Origin: Salinispora mooreana
GTDB lineage: Bacteria > Actinomycetota > Actinomycetes > Mycobacteriales > Micromonosporaceae
Direction of reading: 5' to 3'
Assembly (NCBI RefSeq): GCF_000379065.1
Contig: NZ_KB900614.1
Location: 4,062,133-4,126,132, forward strand
Length of the DNA stretch: 64,000 nt
Each line of letters begins with the position of its first letter. Within the stretch, counting starts at the first letter, position 1. The notes beneath the pieces are model-generated. The model was not told the origin of the DNA. It was given only the letters and a program-made list of their open reading frames with translations, and did not search any database. Shown here piece by piece: positions 43,403-51,868 of this stretch. The translations under genes and the position numbers were made by a program.

Positions 43403-44230
43403 ATGGCGATCATCGCGCTGGTCGCCGCGAAGGGCTCGCCGGGGGTCACCACCTCGGCGCTGGCCTGTGCCCTGACCTGGCACCGGCGGCTGGTACTCGC
43501 CGAGTGCGACCCGGCGGGCGGATCCCTGCTCGCCGGCTACCTCGGTGGCACGCTCGACGGTCCCCGGGGCATCGGCGAGCTGGCCGTCGGGGAGCTGCGG
43601 GACGGCAACCTGGAGGCGGCGTTCTGGTCGCAGCTGGTCGATCTGGACGCGCCGAAACGGGAGCGGCTGCTGCTGCCCGGCGTGGTCGACCCCGCCCAGG
43701 CCGGTAGCGTCACCCCGCTCTGGCAGCGGTTCGCCGACTTCTTCACCGAACTCGACCGTGGCGACCCGCCGTACGACGTCCTCGTCGACTGTGGCCGCCT
43801 GCACGTACCCGGCCCGCCCTGGCCGCTCCTGCGCGCCGCCTCGGTGGTGCTGGTGGTCACCCGGGCGCGGCTGCCCGAGGTCTCGGCCACCCGCGCGCTG
43901 GTCCGGGCGATCCAGCGGGACTTCACCGAGCACCGGGTCGCCCCGGGCACGCTGCGGCTGCTGCTGGTCGGCGACGGGCACGGGCGCGGCGAGATCAGCA
44001 AGGCGTTGCAGGTGCCGGTCGTCGCGCGGCTACCGCACGACCCGCGTACCGCCGAGGTGTTGACCCTCGGTGGGACCGTGCGGGTCGGCCGGCCGCTGCT
44101 GCGTGCCGCCAGCGAGTTGGAGGTGCCGATCGGGACGCTGCTGGACCGGCGGCGGGCCCGCCTGGCCTGGCCGGTGGCGGGCCACGAGGGCGCCGGCGCT
44201 GTGACGCAGGAGGCGTCGAATGCGATTTGA
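43403..44230 (+). CDS. CpaE/TadZ-like MinD-family protein with degenerate Walker A
   Basis: A 275-residue ParA/MinD-type protein. The P-loop region reads AAKGSPGVTTSALA (from residue 8), so the invariant lysine before TT is valine (V15), though the signature lysine K10 is kept; Asp in AECDPAGG and DVLVDCGR are present. TadZ proteins localise the pilus machine at the pole and often have atypical Walker A motifs. It sits between CpaB-like and CpaF genes, supporting that role. Confidence 0.86.
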   Translation: MAIIALVAAKGSPGVTTSALACALTWHRRLVLAECDPAGGSLLAGYLGGTLDGPRGIGELAVGELRDGNLEAAFWSQLVDLDAPKRERLLLPGVVDPAQAGSVTPLWQRFADFFTELDRGDPPYDVLVDCGRLHVPGPPWPLLRAASVVLVVTRARLPEVSATRALVRAIQRDFTEHRVAPGTLRLLLVGDGHGRGEISKALQVPVVARLPHDPRTAEVLTLGGTVRVGRPLLRAASELEVPIGTLLDRRRARLAWPVAGHEGAGAVTQEASNAI

Positions 44231-45734
44231 ACCCGTCTCCGCCGACCCCCGGCGGCACCCCCCGACCGCCACCTCGACCGCGCCCCCGCTGGCCCCGCCG
44301 AACGGCCGGCAGCCGGGGCCCGCCGCTGCCCGGCCGGAGCCACCGCCCCGCCCCCGGGTCGACTTCCAGGTCGTCCGGGAGCTGCGCCGGGAGCTCAGCG
44401 AACGGCTCACCCACTGGCAGCGCGGCCGGGAGTTCGACCCCGACGCCGAAGACACCGAGCGCGCCCGGCTGGCGGTCGCGGTCGTCTCCGCCTACGCCGA
44501 CGCGGTCCGTCGGGCCGGCACCCCGCTCACCGCCGACGAGGAACGGCTCCTGCTCGACCAGGTGACCGCCGAGTTGGCCGGGCTCGGCCGGCTCCAGACC
44601 CTGCTGGTGGACGAGAGCATCGAAGAGGTGCACATCCTCGGCTGCGACCAGGTGCGCGTCACCCGGCGCGGCGGCGGGGTCGACTGGATCGATCCGATCG
44701 CCGACAGCGACGAGGAGTTGGTGGAGATCCTGCAGGCGGCGGCCCGGCGGGCGGGCGCCACCGAACGCTCGCTCTCCACCTCCAAGCCCACCCTCGACCT
44801 GCAGTTGCCCGACGGCAGCCGGCTCGCCGCGGTGTTCCTGGTCAGCCACCGCCCCTACGCGGTGATCCGCAAACACCACACGCTCGATGTGGGGCTGGAC
44901 GACCTCGCCGGCGGCCGGAACGACCTGGACGAGATGCTCGACCCGCTGCTGCGCGACTTCCTCCGCGCCGCCCTGCGCGCCGGCCTGAACATCATGGTCG
45001 CCGGCCTGGCCGGGGCGGGTAAGACGACCGTCATCCGGGCCCTGATGAACGAGATCCCGACCGATGAGCCGTACGTGCTGCTGGAGGAGAGCCGGGAGCT
45101 GCTACCGGCCCGCCGCGGCGACCGACACCGGGCGGTGATGAGCTTCGAAGCCCGCGAGGGGCATGGCGAACGCGGGCCGGACGGCCGCCCGGCCGGTGAG
45201 GTCAGCATCGCCGATCTCATCCCGGTGTCGCTGCGGATGGGCGTCCTGCGGATCATCGTCGGCGAGGTCCGCTCCCGGGAGATCGTGCCGATGCTCCAGG
45301 CGATGACCACCAGCCGCGGCTCGATGTGCACGATCCACGCCCGCACCCCGGCTGGCGTCGGCGACCGGATCATCGAGCTGGCCCTGGCGCACGGTCGGGA
45401 GATGACCGTGGAGCAGGCCCGCCGGATGGCCGGCAACGCCCTCGACCTGATCGTCTACGTCACCATCGAGGACGAGACCGCGATCGGCGGTCGCAAGCAC
45501 CGATTCGTCTCCCACATCGAGGAGGTGATCGGTGTCGGCGACAGTGACCGGATCACCACCACCACGGTCTTCGGGCCCGGCCCGGACGGGCGGGCGGTGC
45601 CCCGGCACCTACCGGAGCGGATCCGCGCGCAGCTCCTGCGGGTCGGCTACGACACCCGACTGCTGAGCCGGTGGATCGAGGCGGGCAGCGGCGCGTGGCG
45701 ACGCCCTCGGCAGACACGGCTGGCCCCACGATGA
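44220..45734 (+). CDS. Flp pilus assembly ATPase, CpaF/TadA family
   Basis: A 504-residue secretion ATPase. Walker A is GLAGAGKTTVIRAL (about residue 262), with the Asp box VLLEESRELL and Walker B-like LRMGVLRIIVGEVRSRE, then the His box region TTSRGSMCTIHARTP. It powers pilin extrusion from the cytoplasmic face. The gene overlaps the CpaE-like gene by 11 bases and TadB in ATGA, so all are one operon. Confidence 0.94.
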   Translation: MRFEPVSADPRRHPPTATSTAPPLAPPNGRQPGPAAARPEPPPRPRVDFQVVRELRRELSERLTHWQRGREFDPDAEDTERARLAVAVVSAYADAVRRAGTPLTADEERLLLDQVTAELAGLGRLQTLLVDESIEEVHILGCDQVRVTRRGGGVDWIDPIADSDEELVEILQAAARRAGATERSLSTSKPTLDLQLPDGSRLAAVFLVSHRPYAVIRKHHTLDVGLDDLAGGRNDLDEMLDPLLRDFLRAALRAGLNIMVAGLAGAGKTTVIRALMNEIPTDEPYVLLEESRELLPARRGDRHRAVMSFEAREGHGERGPDGRPAGEVSIADLIPVSLRMGVLRIIVGEVRSREIVPMLQAMTTSRGSMCTIHARTPAGVGDRIIELALAHGREMTVEQARRMAGNALDLIVYVTIEDETAIGGRKHRFVSHIEEVIGVGDSDRITTTTVFGPGPDGRAVPRHLPERIRAQLLRVGYDTRLLSRWIEAGSGAWRRPRQTRLAPR

Positions 45735-46633
45735 ACGCGGCGGTTGACATCGAACTCATCGCGGTGCTCTCCGGCGCCGCCTGTGTGGCCGGGCTGCTGC
45801 TGGCCGTCGTCGCGATCGTCGGCACCCGCCGTCCACCCGGTCCGGGCCCCGGAGCCCGGCGCGGGATCAACCGGCTTGGCTTCGGCACCACGGCGCGGGA
45901 GCGCCGCTTCCACCAGCTGCTCCTGGTCGGCGCGGTGTTCGCGGGCGCGCTGGGCTTCCTGCTGACCGGGCTCCCGGTGGTCGGCCTGCTGGTCGCCGTC
46001 GCGGTTCCCGGCACACCCTGGCTCTTCTCGGTGGGCCGGGCCGAGCAACGGGCCATCGCCCGGATCGAGGCGGTCGGTGAGTGGACCCGACGACTCAAGG
46101 ACATCTCGGCCACCGGGCAGGGTCTGCAGGCCGCGATCACCGGCACCGTCGCCACCGCGCCGGAGGAGATCCAGGAGGAGGTACGGCTGCTCGCCGCCCG
46201 CCTCCAGGCCGGCTGGCTGGCCCGGCCCGCCCTGCTGGCCTTCGCCGACGAGATCGCCGACCCGGTCTGCGACCAGGTGGTGGCGGCGTTGATTCTGCAC
46301 CTGACCGATCGGGGGGAGCGCCTCGGCGACGTACTCGGCTCGATCGCCGCAGCCGCCAGCGCCGAGGTCGCCACCCGGCGGGAGATCGAGGCCAAACGTA
46401 CCCAGCCTCGGTTCGCGGTCCGCTTCCTCACCGGCATGACCCTGGCGGTGCTCGCGTACGGGCTGCTGAACACCAACTACATCCGCCCGTACGGCACCCC
46501 GACCGGGCAGCTCGTGATGGCGGTGCTCGGGGTGTCCTTCATCGTTCTGCTGGCCTGGGTCCGGGCGATGAGTCAGCCGCAGCGGCCGGCCCGCTTCCTG
46601 CCGGCGCCCGAGCCGCAGGAGGTGCTGACGTGA
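45731..46633 (+). CDS. TadB-like membrane platform protein
   Basis: A 300-residue GspF-family protein: N-terminal helix, two helices near residues 55-100, a cytoplasmic helical domain (EWTRRLKDISATGQGLQAAI, ADPVCDQVVAALILHLTDRG, RLGDVL), and two C-terminal helices. It forms the inner-membrane base with TadC and couples to CpaF. The start is in the ATGA overlap with cpaF; upstream frame is not counted. Confidence 0.9.
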   Translation: MNAAVDIELIAVLSGAACVAGLLLAVVAIVGTRRPPGPGPGARRGINRLGFGTTARERRFHQLLLVGAVFAGALGFLLTGLPVVGLLVAVAVPGTPWLFSVGRAEQRAIARIEAVGEWTRRLKDISATGQGLQAAITGTVATAPEEIQEEVRLLAARLQAGWLARPALLAFADEIADPVCDQVVAALILHLTDRGERLGDVLGSIAAAASAEVATRREIEAKRTQPRFAVRFLTGMTLAVLAYGLLNTNYIRPYGTPTGQLVMAVLGVSFIVLLAWVRAMSQPQRPARFLPAPEPQEVLT

Positions 46634-47499
46634 CGGACTGGCTGTTGACCATCGCGGTGACCGCCGGGGCGCTGGTCGGGCTCGGGGTGTTCCTGGTGGT
46701 CCAGGAACTCCTTCCGGCGACCCCGGCGCTCGGTCCCGCGCTGCGGCGGCTGCACCAGCCGCCGGGAGCGGCGCACCCGGCCGGGCCCGCCGGCCAGCGG
46801 CTGGAGTGGCTGACCGGGTTCACCCGGTGGCTGCGTCCCCCGCACCAACAGCTCGCCCTGCTCGGCCGCACCCCCGAGCAGTACGCCCTGTCGTTGCTGC
46901 TCTCCGCGTTGATCGGACTCGCCTCGCCGACCCTGCTCAGCGTCACCTTCGCCGCCACGGGCGTCGGGCTGCCGGTGGCCGTACCGGTGCTGGGCAGCCT
47001 CGGCCTGGCGCTGATCTGCGCGTGGCTCGCGCACCGCGCGGTGCTGACCAAGGCGGAGGCGGCCCGCGGCGAGTTCCGCGCCGCCGTCTGCACGTACCTG
47101 GATCTGGTGGCGTTGCAGCTCTCCGCCGCGCACGGGCCGGTGCAGTCGCTGGAGCGGGCGGCGGAGGTCTGCGACGGCTGGGTCTTCGACCGGATCCGGG
47201 AGTCGCTGCGCCTGGCCCAGCTCCAGATGCACTCGCCCTGGGACGAGCTGCGGGACCTCGCCGACCGGATCGGCATTCCCGAGCTCGGCGACGTCGGCGC
47301 GATCATGCGCTCCTCGGGCAGCGAGGGCGCGCAGGTGCACGAGACACTGCGCAGCCGGGCCGACTCGCTGCGCGACCAGATCCGCACCGACAACCTGGCG
47401 CGAGCAGAGGGGGTTACCGGCCGACTGGACATCCCGGGTGCCCTGCTCGTCTTCGTCCTGCTTGGTTTTGCCACCTACCCGTTTTTCGCCCGTCTCTGA
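46630..47499 (+). CDS. TadC-like membrane platform protein
   Basis: A 289-residue GspF-family protein with the same topology as TadB, starting at GTG 46630 overlapped with the tadB stop (GTGA). The domain includes YLDLVALQLSAAHGPVQSLE, WDELRDLADRIGIPELGDVG and a final hydrophobic LLVFVLLGFATYPFFARL. It pairs with TadB to form the pilus platform. The frame open far upstream is a shadow of tadB. Confidence 0.9.
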   Translation: MTDWLLTIAVTAGALVGLGVFLVVQELLPATPALGPALRRLHQPPGAAHPAGPAGQRLEWLTGFTRWLRPPHQQLALLGRTPEQYALSLLLSALIGLASPTLLSVTFAATGVGLPVAVPVLGSLGLALICAWLAHRAVLTKAEAARGEFRAAVCTYLDLVALQLSAAHGPVQSLERAAEVCDGWVFDRIRESLRLAQLQMHSPWDELRDLADRIGIPELGDVGAIMRSSGSEGAQVHETLRSRADSLRDQIRTDNLARAEGVTGRLDIPGALLVFVLLGFATYPFFARL

Positions 47500-47526
47500 C
47501 GAGACCGTCCGTCAAAGGAGCCCGCC

Positions 47527-47721
47527 ATGCCCCTGTTCACCTACCTACAGGTCGCGCTGGCCGTGCGCCTGGCCGAGCTGCGCTCCGACCGCGAGCGGGG
47601 GGACAGCCCCGTCCCCACCGCCGTGATCATCTTTGGTTTGGTGGCCGCCGCGATCACTGTCACGGCGCTCGTCGCCGCCCGGGCGGAGGACTGGATGAAC
47701 GCCATCCCAACCGCGCCCTGA
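47527..47721 (+). CDS. Flp-type pilin-like small membrane peptide
   Basis: A 64-residue protein: a polar N-terminus of 32 residues, then the hydrophobic PTAVIIFGLVAAAITVTALV, and a short polar tail. A processing site could lie at GDSP/VPTAV, and the arrangement fits a major pilin of the Flp family, although the classical G-x-x-x-x-E-Y motif is not clear. A strong AAAGGAG precedes the ATG. It sits between TadC and the TadE-like genes, as the pilin does in related operons. Confidence 0.75.
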   Translation: MPLFTYLQVALAVRLAELRSDRERGDSPVPTAVIIFGLVAAAITVTALVAARAEDWMNAIPTAP

Positions 47722-47725
47722 TCCG

Positions 47726-48145
47726 ATGCGTGTGCGACGGGCCTACCTCGCCCTGCGCCGACGGCTCGGCGGTACGGACCGGGGCGCCAACCCGGTGGAG
47801 CTGGCGGTGGTGATGCCGGTGATCTTCGTGCTGCTCTTCGGGGCGATCCAGGTGGCCGCTGTCTTCATCGCCCGATCCACGGCGTTGCACGCCGCGCAGA
47901 GCGGGGTCAACGCGCAGCGGGTGCTCAACGCCCCGCCGGACGCGGGCGCGGACCGGGCGCGACGCTTTCTCACCGCGGCCGGCGGCTGGCTGGTCGACTG
48001 GGACTCCCCGGGGCCGGGCTGCCAGACCGACGCGGCCGACGTGACCTGCACCGTCCAGGGCCGTTCGCTCTCCGTCGTACCCGGCGTCGACTTCCCGATC
48101 CGCGAGAGCGCACACGGGACGGTGGAACGGTGGACGGAGCCGTGA
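47726..48145 (+). CDS. TadE-like pseudopilin
   Basis: A 139-residue protein with the TadE N-terminal signature DRGANPVELAVVMPVIFVLL, where the Glu follows the processing site, then one hydrophobic helix and a small exported domain with two cysteines (CQTDAADVTC). Processed by the prepilin peptidase and needed for pilus biogenesis in Tad systems. It overlaps the next gene by 16 bases. Confidence 0.88.
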   Translation: MRVRRAYLALRRRLGGTDRGANPVELAVVMPVIFVLLFGAIQVAAVFIARSTALHAAQSGVNAQRVLNAPPDAGADRARRFLTAAGGWLVDWDSPGPGCQTDAADVTCTVQGRSLSVVPGVDFPIRESAHGTVERWTEP

Positions 48146-48627
48146 TCCGTGACCGACGCGGCGACCCGCAACGCGACCGCGGGTCGGTCTCCGTCGAGGC
48201 GGCGATCCTCGCGCCGGCCTTCATCGGGCTGATGGTGCTCGCCGGTGTCGCCGGGCGTACCGCGGTCGCGGCCGAGGCCGTCGAGGCGGCGGCGCACGAC
48301 GCCGCCCGCGCCGCCTCCATCTCCCGCGACGCGGACACCGCCGGTGAGCGGGCCCGGGAGGCGGCCGTCCGGCAGCTCGACTGGCGCGGTCTGAACTGCA
48401 CGAGTACGCCGACGGTCGACCTCAGCGGCACCGTCAACGGTCAGGCGGCCAGCTTCGCCGCCGCGTTCCGGAGCCCGATCGGCCAGCAGGCCTCGGTGAC
48501 CGTTCGCCTCTCCTGCACCGTTGACCTGTCCGACCTGCGGCTGGACACCATTCCGGGAGTGCCGAACAGTCGTCGGGTGTCGGCCAGCTTCACCTCGCCG
48601 CTGGACCGTTACCGGAGCAGAGGGTGA
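48130..48627 (+). CDS. TadE/G-like pseudopilin
   Basis: A 165-residue protein with the motif DRGSVSVEAAILAPAFIGLM, giving a processed helix with conserved Glu, then a mostly alpha exported region and a C-terminal domain with two cysteines. Starts at GTG 48130 inside the preceding gene. Likely a minor pilin of the same assembly as its neighbours. Confidence 0.87.
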   Translation: MDGAVIRDRRGDPQRDRGSVSVEAAILAPAFIGLMVLAGVAGRTAVAAEAVEAAAHDAARAASISRDADTAGERAREAAVRQLDWRGLNCTSTPTVDLSGTVNGQAASFAAAFRSPIGQQASVTVRLSCTVDLSDLRLDTIPGVPNSRRVSASFTSPLDRYRSRG

Positions 48628-49073
48628 CCGCCGTGCCGACGTGCCGTACCGCCTCGGACCGGGACGATTCGGGCCGGGTCAGTGTCTTCCTGGCCATCGC
48701 CGCCCTGGGCATTCTCACCGTGGTGGCGCTCGCCTTCGACGGGGCTGGGCAGCTTCGCGCGCTGCAACGAGCCGACAACCTCGCCAGCGAAGCCGCCCGC
48801 GCCGGGGGGCAGTCGATCGACCTGGCCACCGCGATCGAGGGAGGGCCGAAGCGGATCGACGAGCCGCAGGCGCGACGGGCGGTAGCCGAGTACCTGGCCG
48901 CCGCCGGTGCCAGCGCACACACCGTCAGCTTTCCGGTGGTTGACGGGGAGACCGTGGTTCGGGTGCAGGTCACCGTCACCTACGAGAGGTCGCTGCTCGG
49001 CCTCGCCGGCTTCGACGACACCGTCAACGTCACCGGGGAGGCGACCGCTCGGGCGCTGACCGGCGGACCGTAG
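48624..49073 (+). CDS. TadG-like minor pseudopilin
   Basis: A 149-residue protein with N-terminal DDSGRVSVFLAIAALGILTV, a variant of the TadE/G start in which the Glu after the cleavage site is absent (VSVF instead of VEF/VEA). The exported part contains RALQRADNLASEAARAGGQS, typical of TadG-like pilus proteins. GTG 48624 overlaps the preceding stop (GTGA). The missing Glu suggests it may be assembled differently. Confidence 0.82.
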   Translation: MTAVPTCRTASDRDDSGRVSVFLAIAALGILTVVALAFDGAGQLRALQRADNLASEAARAGGQSIDLATAIEGGPKRIDEPQARRAVAEYLAAAGASAHTVSFPVVDGETVVRVQVTVTYERSLLGLAGFDDTVNVTGEATARALTGGP

Positions 49074-49087
49074 GAAGGAAGGCTGCC

Positions 49088-50284
49088 ATGTCCACATCGG
49101 CTCGTCTCCTTGGCCGGGTGCTCACCGGGATCGGTGCGCTCGCCCTGCTCGGTGTGCTGCTGGTCGGCGCCCCGGTGGCGCTGTTCGCGTTCGCCGGTAA
49201 CCCCCTGCCGGCGCAGGTGCCGACACTTGGTGAGATCGGCACTGTGTTGACCAGCCGCGACGACGGCCAGCTCTTCATCCGGGCGCTGGCGGTGGTCGGC
49301 TGGGCGGGCTGGGCCACGTTCGCCCTCTCGGTGCTGGTCGAGTTGGGCGCCCTCGCCGTCCGTCGCCCCGCCCCCCGGTTGCCGGGGATGGGCCGGCAGC
49401 AGCGGGCCGCCGCCGCGCTGGTCGGTTCCGTCGCATTGATCTTGGCGGCGAGTCCCGTGGCGGCCAGCGCAGCAGCGGTGGCGGCCCCGACAGCACCCAC
49501 GGCGGTGGCGGCGGTGGGCCCGACAGCACCCACGGCGACGGTGGCCGGCCCAGCCGCATCCACGGCGGCGGCGGGCTCAGCAACACCCACGGCAGCCGCC
49601 GCGTCACCTTCCTCGGCCGCGCCTACCGCCGCGCCGACTGACGAGCCGGAGCGGGCACCGGTCTATCGGGTGGCCCAGGGCGACTACCTCGGATCGATCG
49701 CCGCGCGGTACCTGGACGGATTCGCGGACTACCAGAGCCTGGCCATGCTGAACCGGCTGGCCGACCCGGACCGCATCCACCCGGGTCAGCTGCTGCGGCT
49801 GCCCGCCGAGGCCCACGACCGCGGCCCCGGCCCCCACGCCACCGGACGGCTGGTCGCCCGGCCGACCCCACCCCGGCCACCCGCGCCGGCTGAGCAGTCA
49901 ACGCCGTCGTCGTCTGGGGAGCCGGCTGTTTCAGATGCTGCTGTTTCGGGATCGGCGGTCTCGGAGGCGTCCCCGGCGGACACGGCAGCCTCGGGCCAGG
50001 CCGCTTCGGGCCAGGCCGCTGCCGACCAGACCGCTGCGGACCCAGCGGCAGAGGTGCCGATCGTGGCCGTGGGTGCGGCCGGTCCCGGCGGTCCGAACCG
50101 GGTGAATCGGCCGCTCGCCGTCTCGGCGGTCCTCGCCGTGTCGAGTATCGTCGGCGCGCAGATCGGCGCGGTGCTCGGCCTGCGCCGACGCCCGGCGACC
50201 GCGCGCACCGGGACCGACCGGCCGGCGCTGCCGAGCAGTCAACGGCAGTGGGAACTGCCGGCTGGCCGACACCGACGGGACTGA
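49088..50284 (+). CDS. LysM-domain membrane protein at the end of the pilus operon
   Basis: A 398-residue protein with two N-terminal helices (about 10-35 and 62-88), another (about 104-124), long Ala/Thr/Pro-rich repeats, a LysM domain (YRVAQGDYLGSIAARYLDGF, then HPGQLLRLP, about 195-245) and a final helix near the C-terminus (LAVSAVLAVSSIVGAQIG). LysM binds peptidoglycan, so this could anchor or guide the pilus through the wall. GGAAGGAAGG-type ribosome binding site. A related layout occurs in other actinomycete Tad loci. Confidence 0.85.
   Translation: MSTSARLLGRVLTGIGALALLGVLLVGAPVALFAFAGNPLPAQVPTLGEIGTVLTSRDDGQLFIRALAVVGWAGWATFALSVLVELGALAVRRPAPRLPGMGRQQRAAAALVGSVALILAASPVAASAAAVAAPTAPTAVAAVGPTAPTATVAGPAASTAAAGSATPTAAAASPSSAAPTAAPTDEPERAPVYRVAQGDYLGSIAARYLDGFADYQSLAMLNRLADPDRIHPGQLLRLPAEAHDRGPGPHATGRLVARPTPPRPPAPAEQSTPSSSGEPAVSDAAVSGSAVSEASPADTAASGQAASGQAAADQTAADPAAEVPIVAVGAAGPGGPNRVNRPLAVSAVLAVSSIVGAQIGAVLGLRRRPATARTGTDRPALPSSQRQWELPAGRHRRD
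49487..49600. repeat. 33-base Ala/Thr/Pro repeats in the LysM protein gene
   Basis: CCGACAGCACCCACGGCG occurs at 49487 and again at 49520, with a third diverged copy following. In frame it encodes repeated APTAPTAVA-like units of a flexible linker. A separate short duplication (SGQAASGQAA) lies near 49990-50020. Confidence 0.7.
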
Positions 50285-50346
50285 CTCCGGCCTACGGCTG
50301 GCCCCGCCCCCACGGCTGTCCCCGCCTCTACGACCGTCCCCGGCCC

Positions 50347-50976
50347 CTACGCCGGCACGTCGCCCCAGCCGTCGGTGTGCACGGCCTCGGCCAGCGGGCG
50401 CTTGCTCCGCCAGCCGTGCCGGGCCAGGTCGGGTACCGCCTCGAAGTGGGTGACCGGGCCGAGGCAGAGCCAGGCCACCGGACGGATCCCGGCCGGGATC
50501 CGGAGCAGCTCGGCGAGCCACTGCTCCCGGTAGAACGACACCCAGCCGACGCCGAGCTCCTCGGCGGTCGCGGCGAGCCAGAGGTTCTGGATGGCCAGGC
50601 AGGCCGAGTAGAGCCCGGTGTCGGCGATGGCGTGCCGGCCGAGTACCGCCGGGCCACCTCGGGCCGGGTCATAGGTCACCACGATCGACAGGCTGGACTC
50701 CAGCACCCCGTCGATCTTGATGCGGGCGAACCTCTCGGCCGCCTCCCCGGTCAGCGTCGCGGCGAAGACCTCTCGCTCGGCGCTGACGTGCTCGTGAAAG
50801 GCGCGGCGTAGCTTCGGGTCGCGGACCAGGACGAAGTCCCATGGTTGCGAGTATCCGACGCTCGGTGCCGCGTGGGCGGCGGCGAGCACCCGGTCCAGGG
50901 TCTCGGCGGGCACCGGCGCCCCGGTGAACTGAGCCCGCACGTCCCGGCGGCGGTGGATGACGTCGTACAGGTCCAT
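50347..50976 (-). CDS. bluB: 5,6-dimethylbenzimidazole synthase, BluB
   Basis: A 209-residue flavin-destructase of the nitroreductase fold. Features match BluB: RRRDVRAQFTGAPVP near the start, APSVGYSQPWDFVLV, the lid region, and ADTGLYSACLAIQNLWLAAT followed by GVGWVSFYREQ. It converts FMNH2 and O2 to DMB, the lower ligand of vitamin B12. The gene is divergent from the crotonase gene. B12 is also the expected cofactor of the LitR-type regulator at 57.7 kb. Confidence 0.93.
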   Translation of the reverse strand: MDLYDVIHRRRDVRAQFTGAPVPAETLDRVLAAAHAAPSVGYSQPWDFVLVRDPKLRRAFHEHVSAEREVFAATLTGEAAERFARIKIDGVLESSLSIVVTYDPARGGPAVLGRHAIADTGLYSACLAIQNLWLAATAEELGVGWVSFYREQWLAELLRIPAGIRPVAWLCLGPVTHFEAVPDLARHGWRSKRPLAEAVHTDGWGDVPA

Positions 50977-51101
50977 CGGGCACCTCGCATGATCACGTCG
51001 TCGAGTAATCTAATCCGATATCCAGGGACGATGCCAACCTGCACGCCAAGGTCGGGTTTCGACACTGGCGTGCCGGACACCGCCGGGGCCATGCTGTCCC
51101 G

Positions 51102-51863
51102 ATGGGCGTACGCGTCGAACGGTCCGCGATGGTGACCACAGTGATCCTGGATCGGCCGCAGGCGCGGAACGCCGTGGACGGTCCGACTGCGCGGGCGCTG
51201 GCCGACGCGTTCCGCGCCTTCGAGGCCGACCCGGACGCGGCGGTGGCGGTGCTCTGCGGTGCGGGCGACACGTTCTGCTCCGGTGCAGACCTGAAGGCGA
51301 TCGGCACCCCCAACGGCAACCGGGTCGCACCGGATGGGGACGGCCCGATGGGCCCGACCCGGATGACGCTGTCCAAGCCGGTGGTCGCGGCGATCTCCGG
51401 GTACGCGGTGGCGGGCGGGCTGGAGCTGGCGCTCTGGTGTGACCTGCGGGTTGCCGAGGACGACGCGGTGCTCGGCGTCTTCTGCCGGCGCTGGGGCGTA
51501 CCGCTGATCGACGGTGGGACGTTCCGGCTGCCCCGACTGATCGGCGAGAGCCGGGCGATGGACCTGATCCTCACCGGCCGTCCGGTGTCGGCACCCGAGG
51601 CGTACGCGATGGGTCTGGTGAACCGGCTGGTCGCCCCCGGTACGGCTCGGGCCGCAGCCGAGCAGCTGGCCGCCGAGCTCGCCGGGCACCCGCAGACCTG
51701 TCTGCGCAACGATCGGGCCGCGGTGCTGGCCACGGCGGCGCTGCCGGAGCCGGCGGCGCTGGCGACCGAGCTGACGTACGGGATGGAGTCGCTGGCCGCC
51801 GATGCGGCGTCCGGGGCGGCCCGGTTCGCCGCGGGTGCCGGCCGGCACGGTGCCGGGGCCTGA
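51102..51863 (+). CDS. Enoyl-CoA hydratase/isomerase (crotonase) family protein
   Basis: A 253-residue crotonase. CoA-binding and oxyanion-hole motifs are present: FCSGADLKAIG and VVAAISGYAVAGGLELALWC. The residue positions of the usual catalytic glutamates are occupied by VFCRRWGVPLIDGGTFRLPR, so hydratase versus isomerase or another reaction cannot be fixed. It ends 6 bases before the converging MmgE/PrpD gene. Confidence 0.9.
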   Translation: MGVRVERSAMVTTVILDRPQARNAVDGPTARALADAFRAFEADPDAAVAVLCGAGDTFCSGADLKAIGTPNGNRVAPDGDGPMGPTRMTLSKPVVAAISGYAVAGGLELALWCDLRVAEDDAVLGVFCRRWGVPLIDGGTFRLPRLIGESRAMDLILTGRPVSAPEAYAMGLVNRLVAPGTARAAAEQLAAELAGHPQTCLRNDRAAVLATAALPEPAALATELTYGMESLAADAASGAARFAAGAGRHGAGA

Positions 51864-51868
51864 ACGGG

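Noticed and set aside
50977..51101. Cobalamin riboswitch near bluB
   Set aside because: The divergent gap is only about 125 bases and I see no B12-box-like conserved core.
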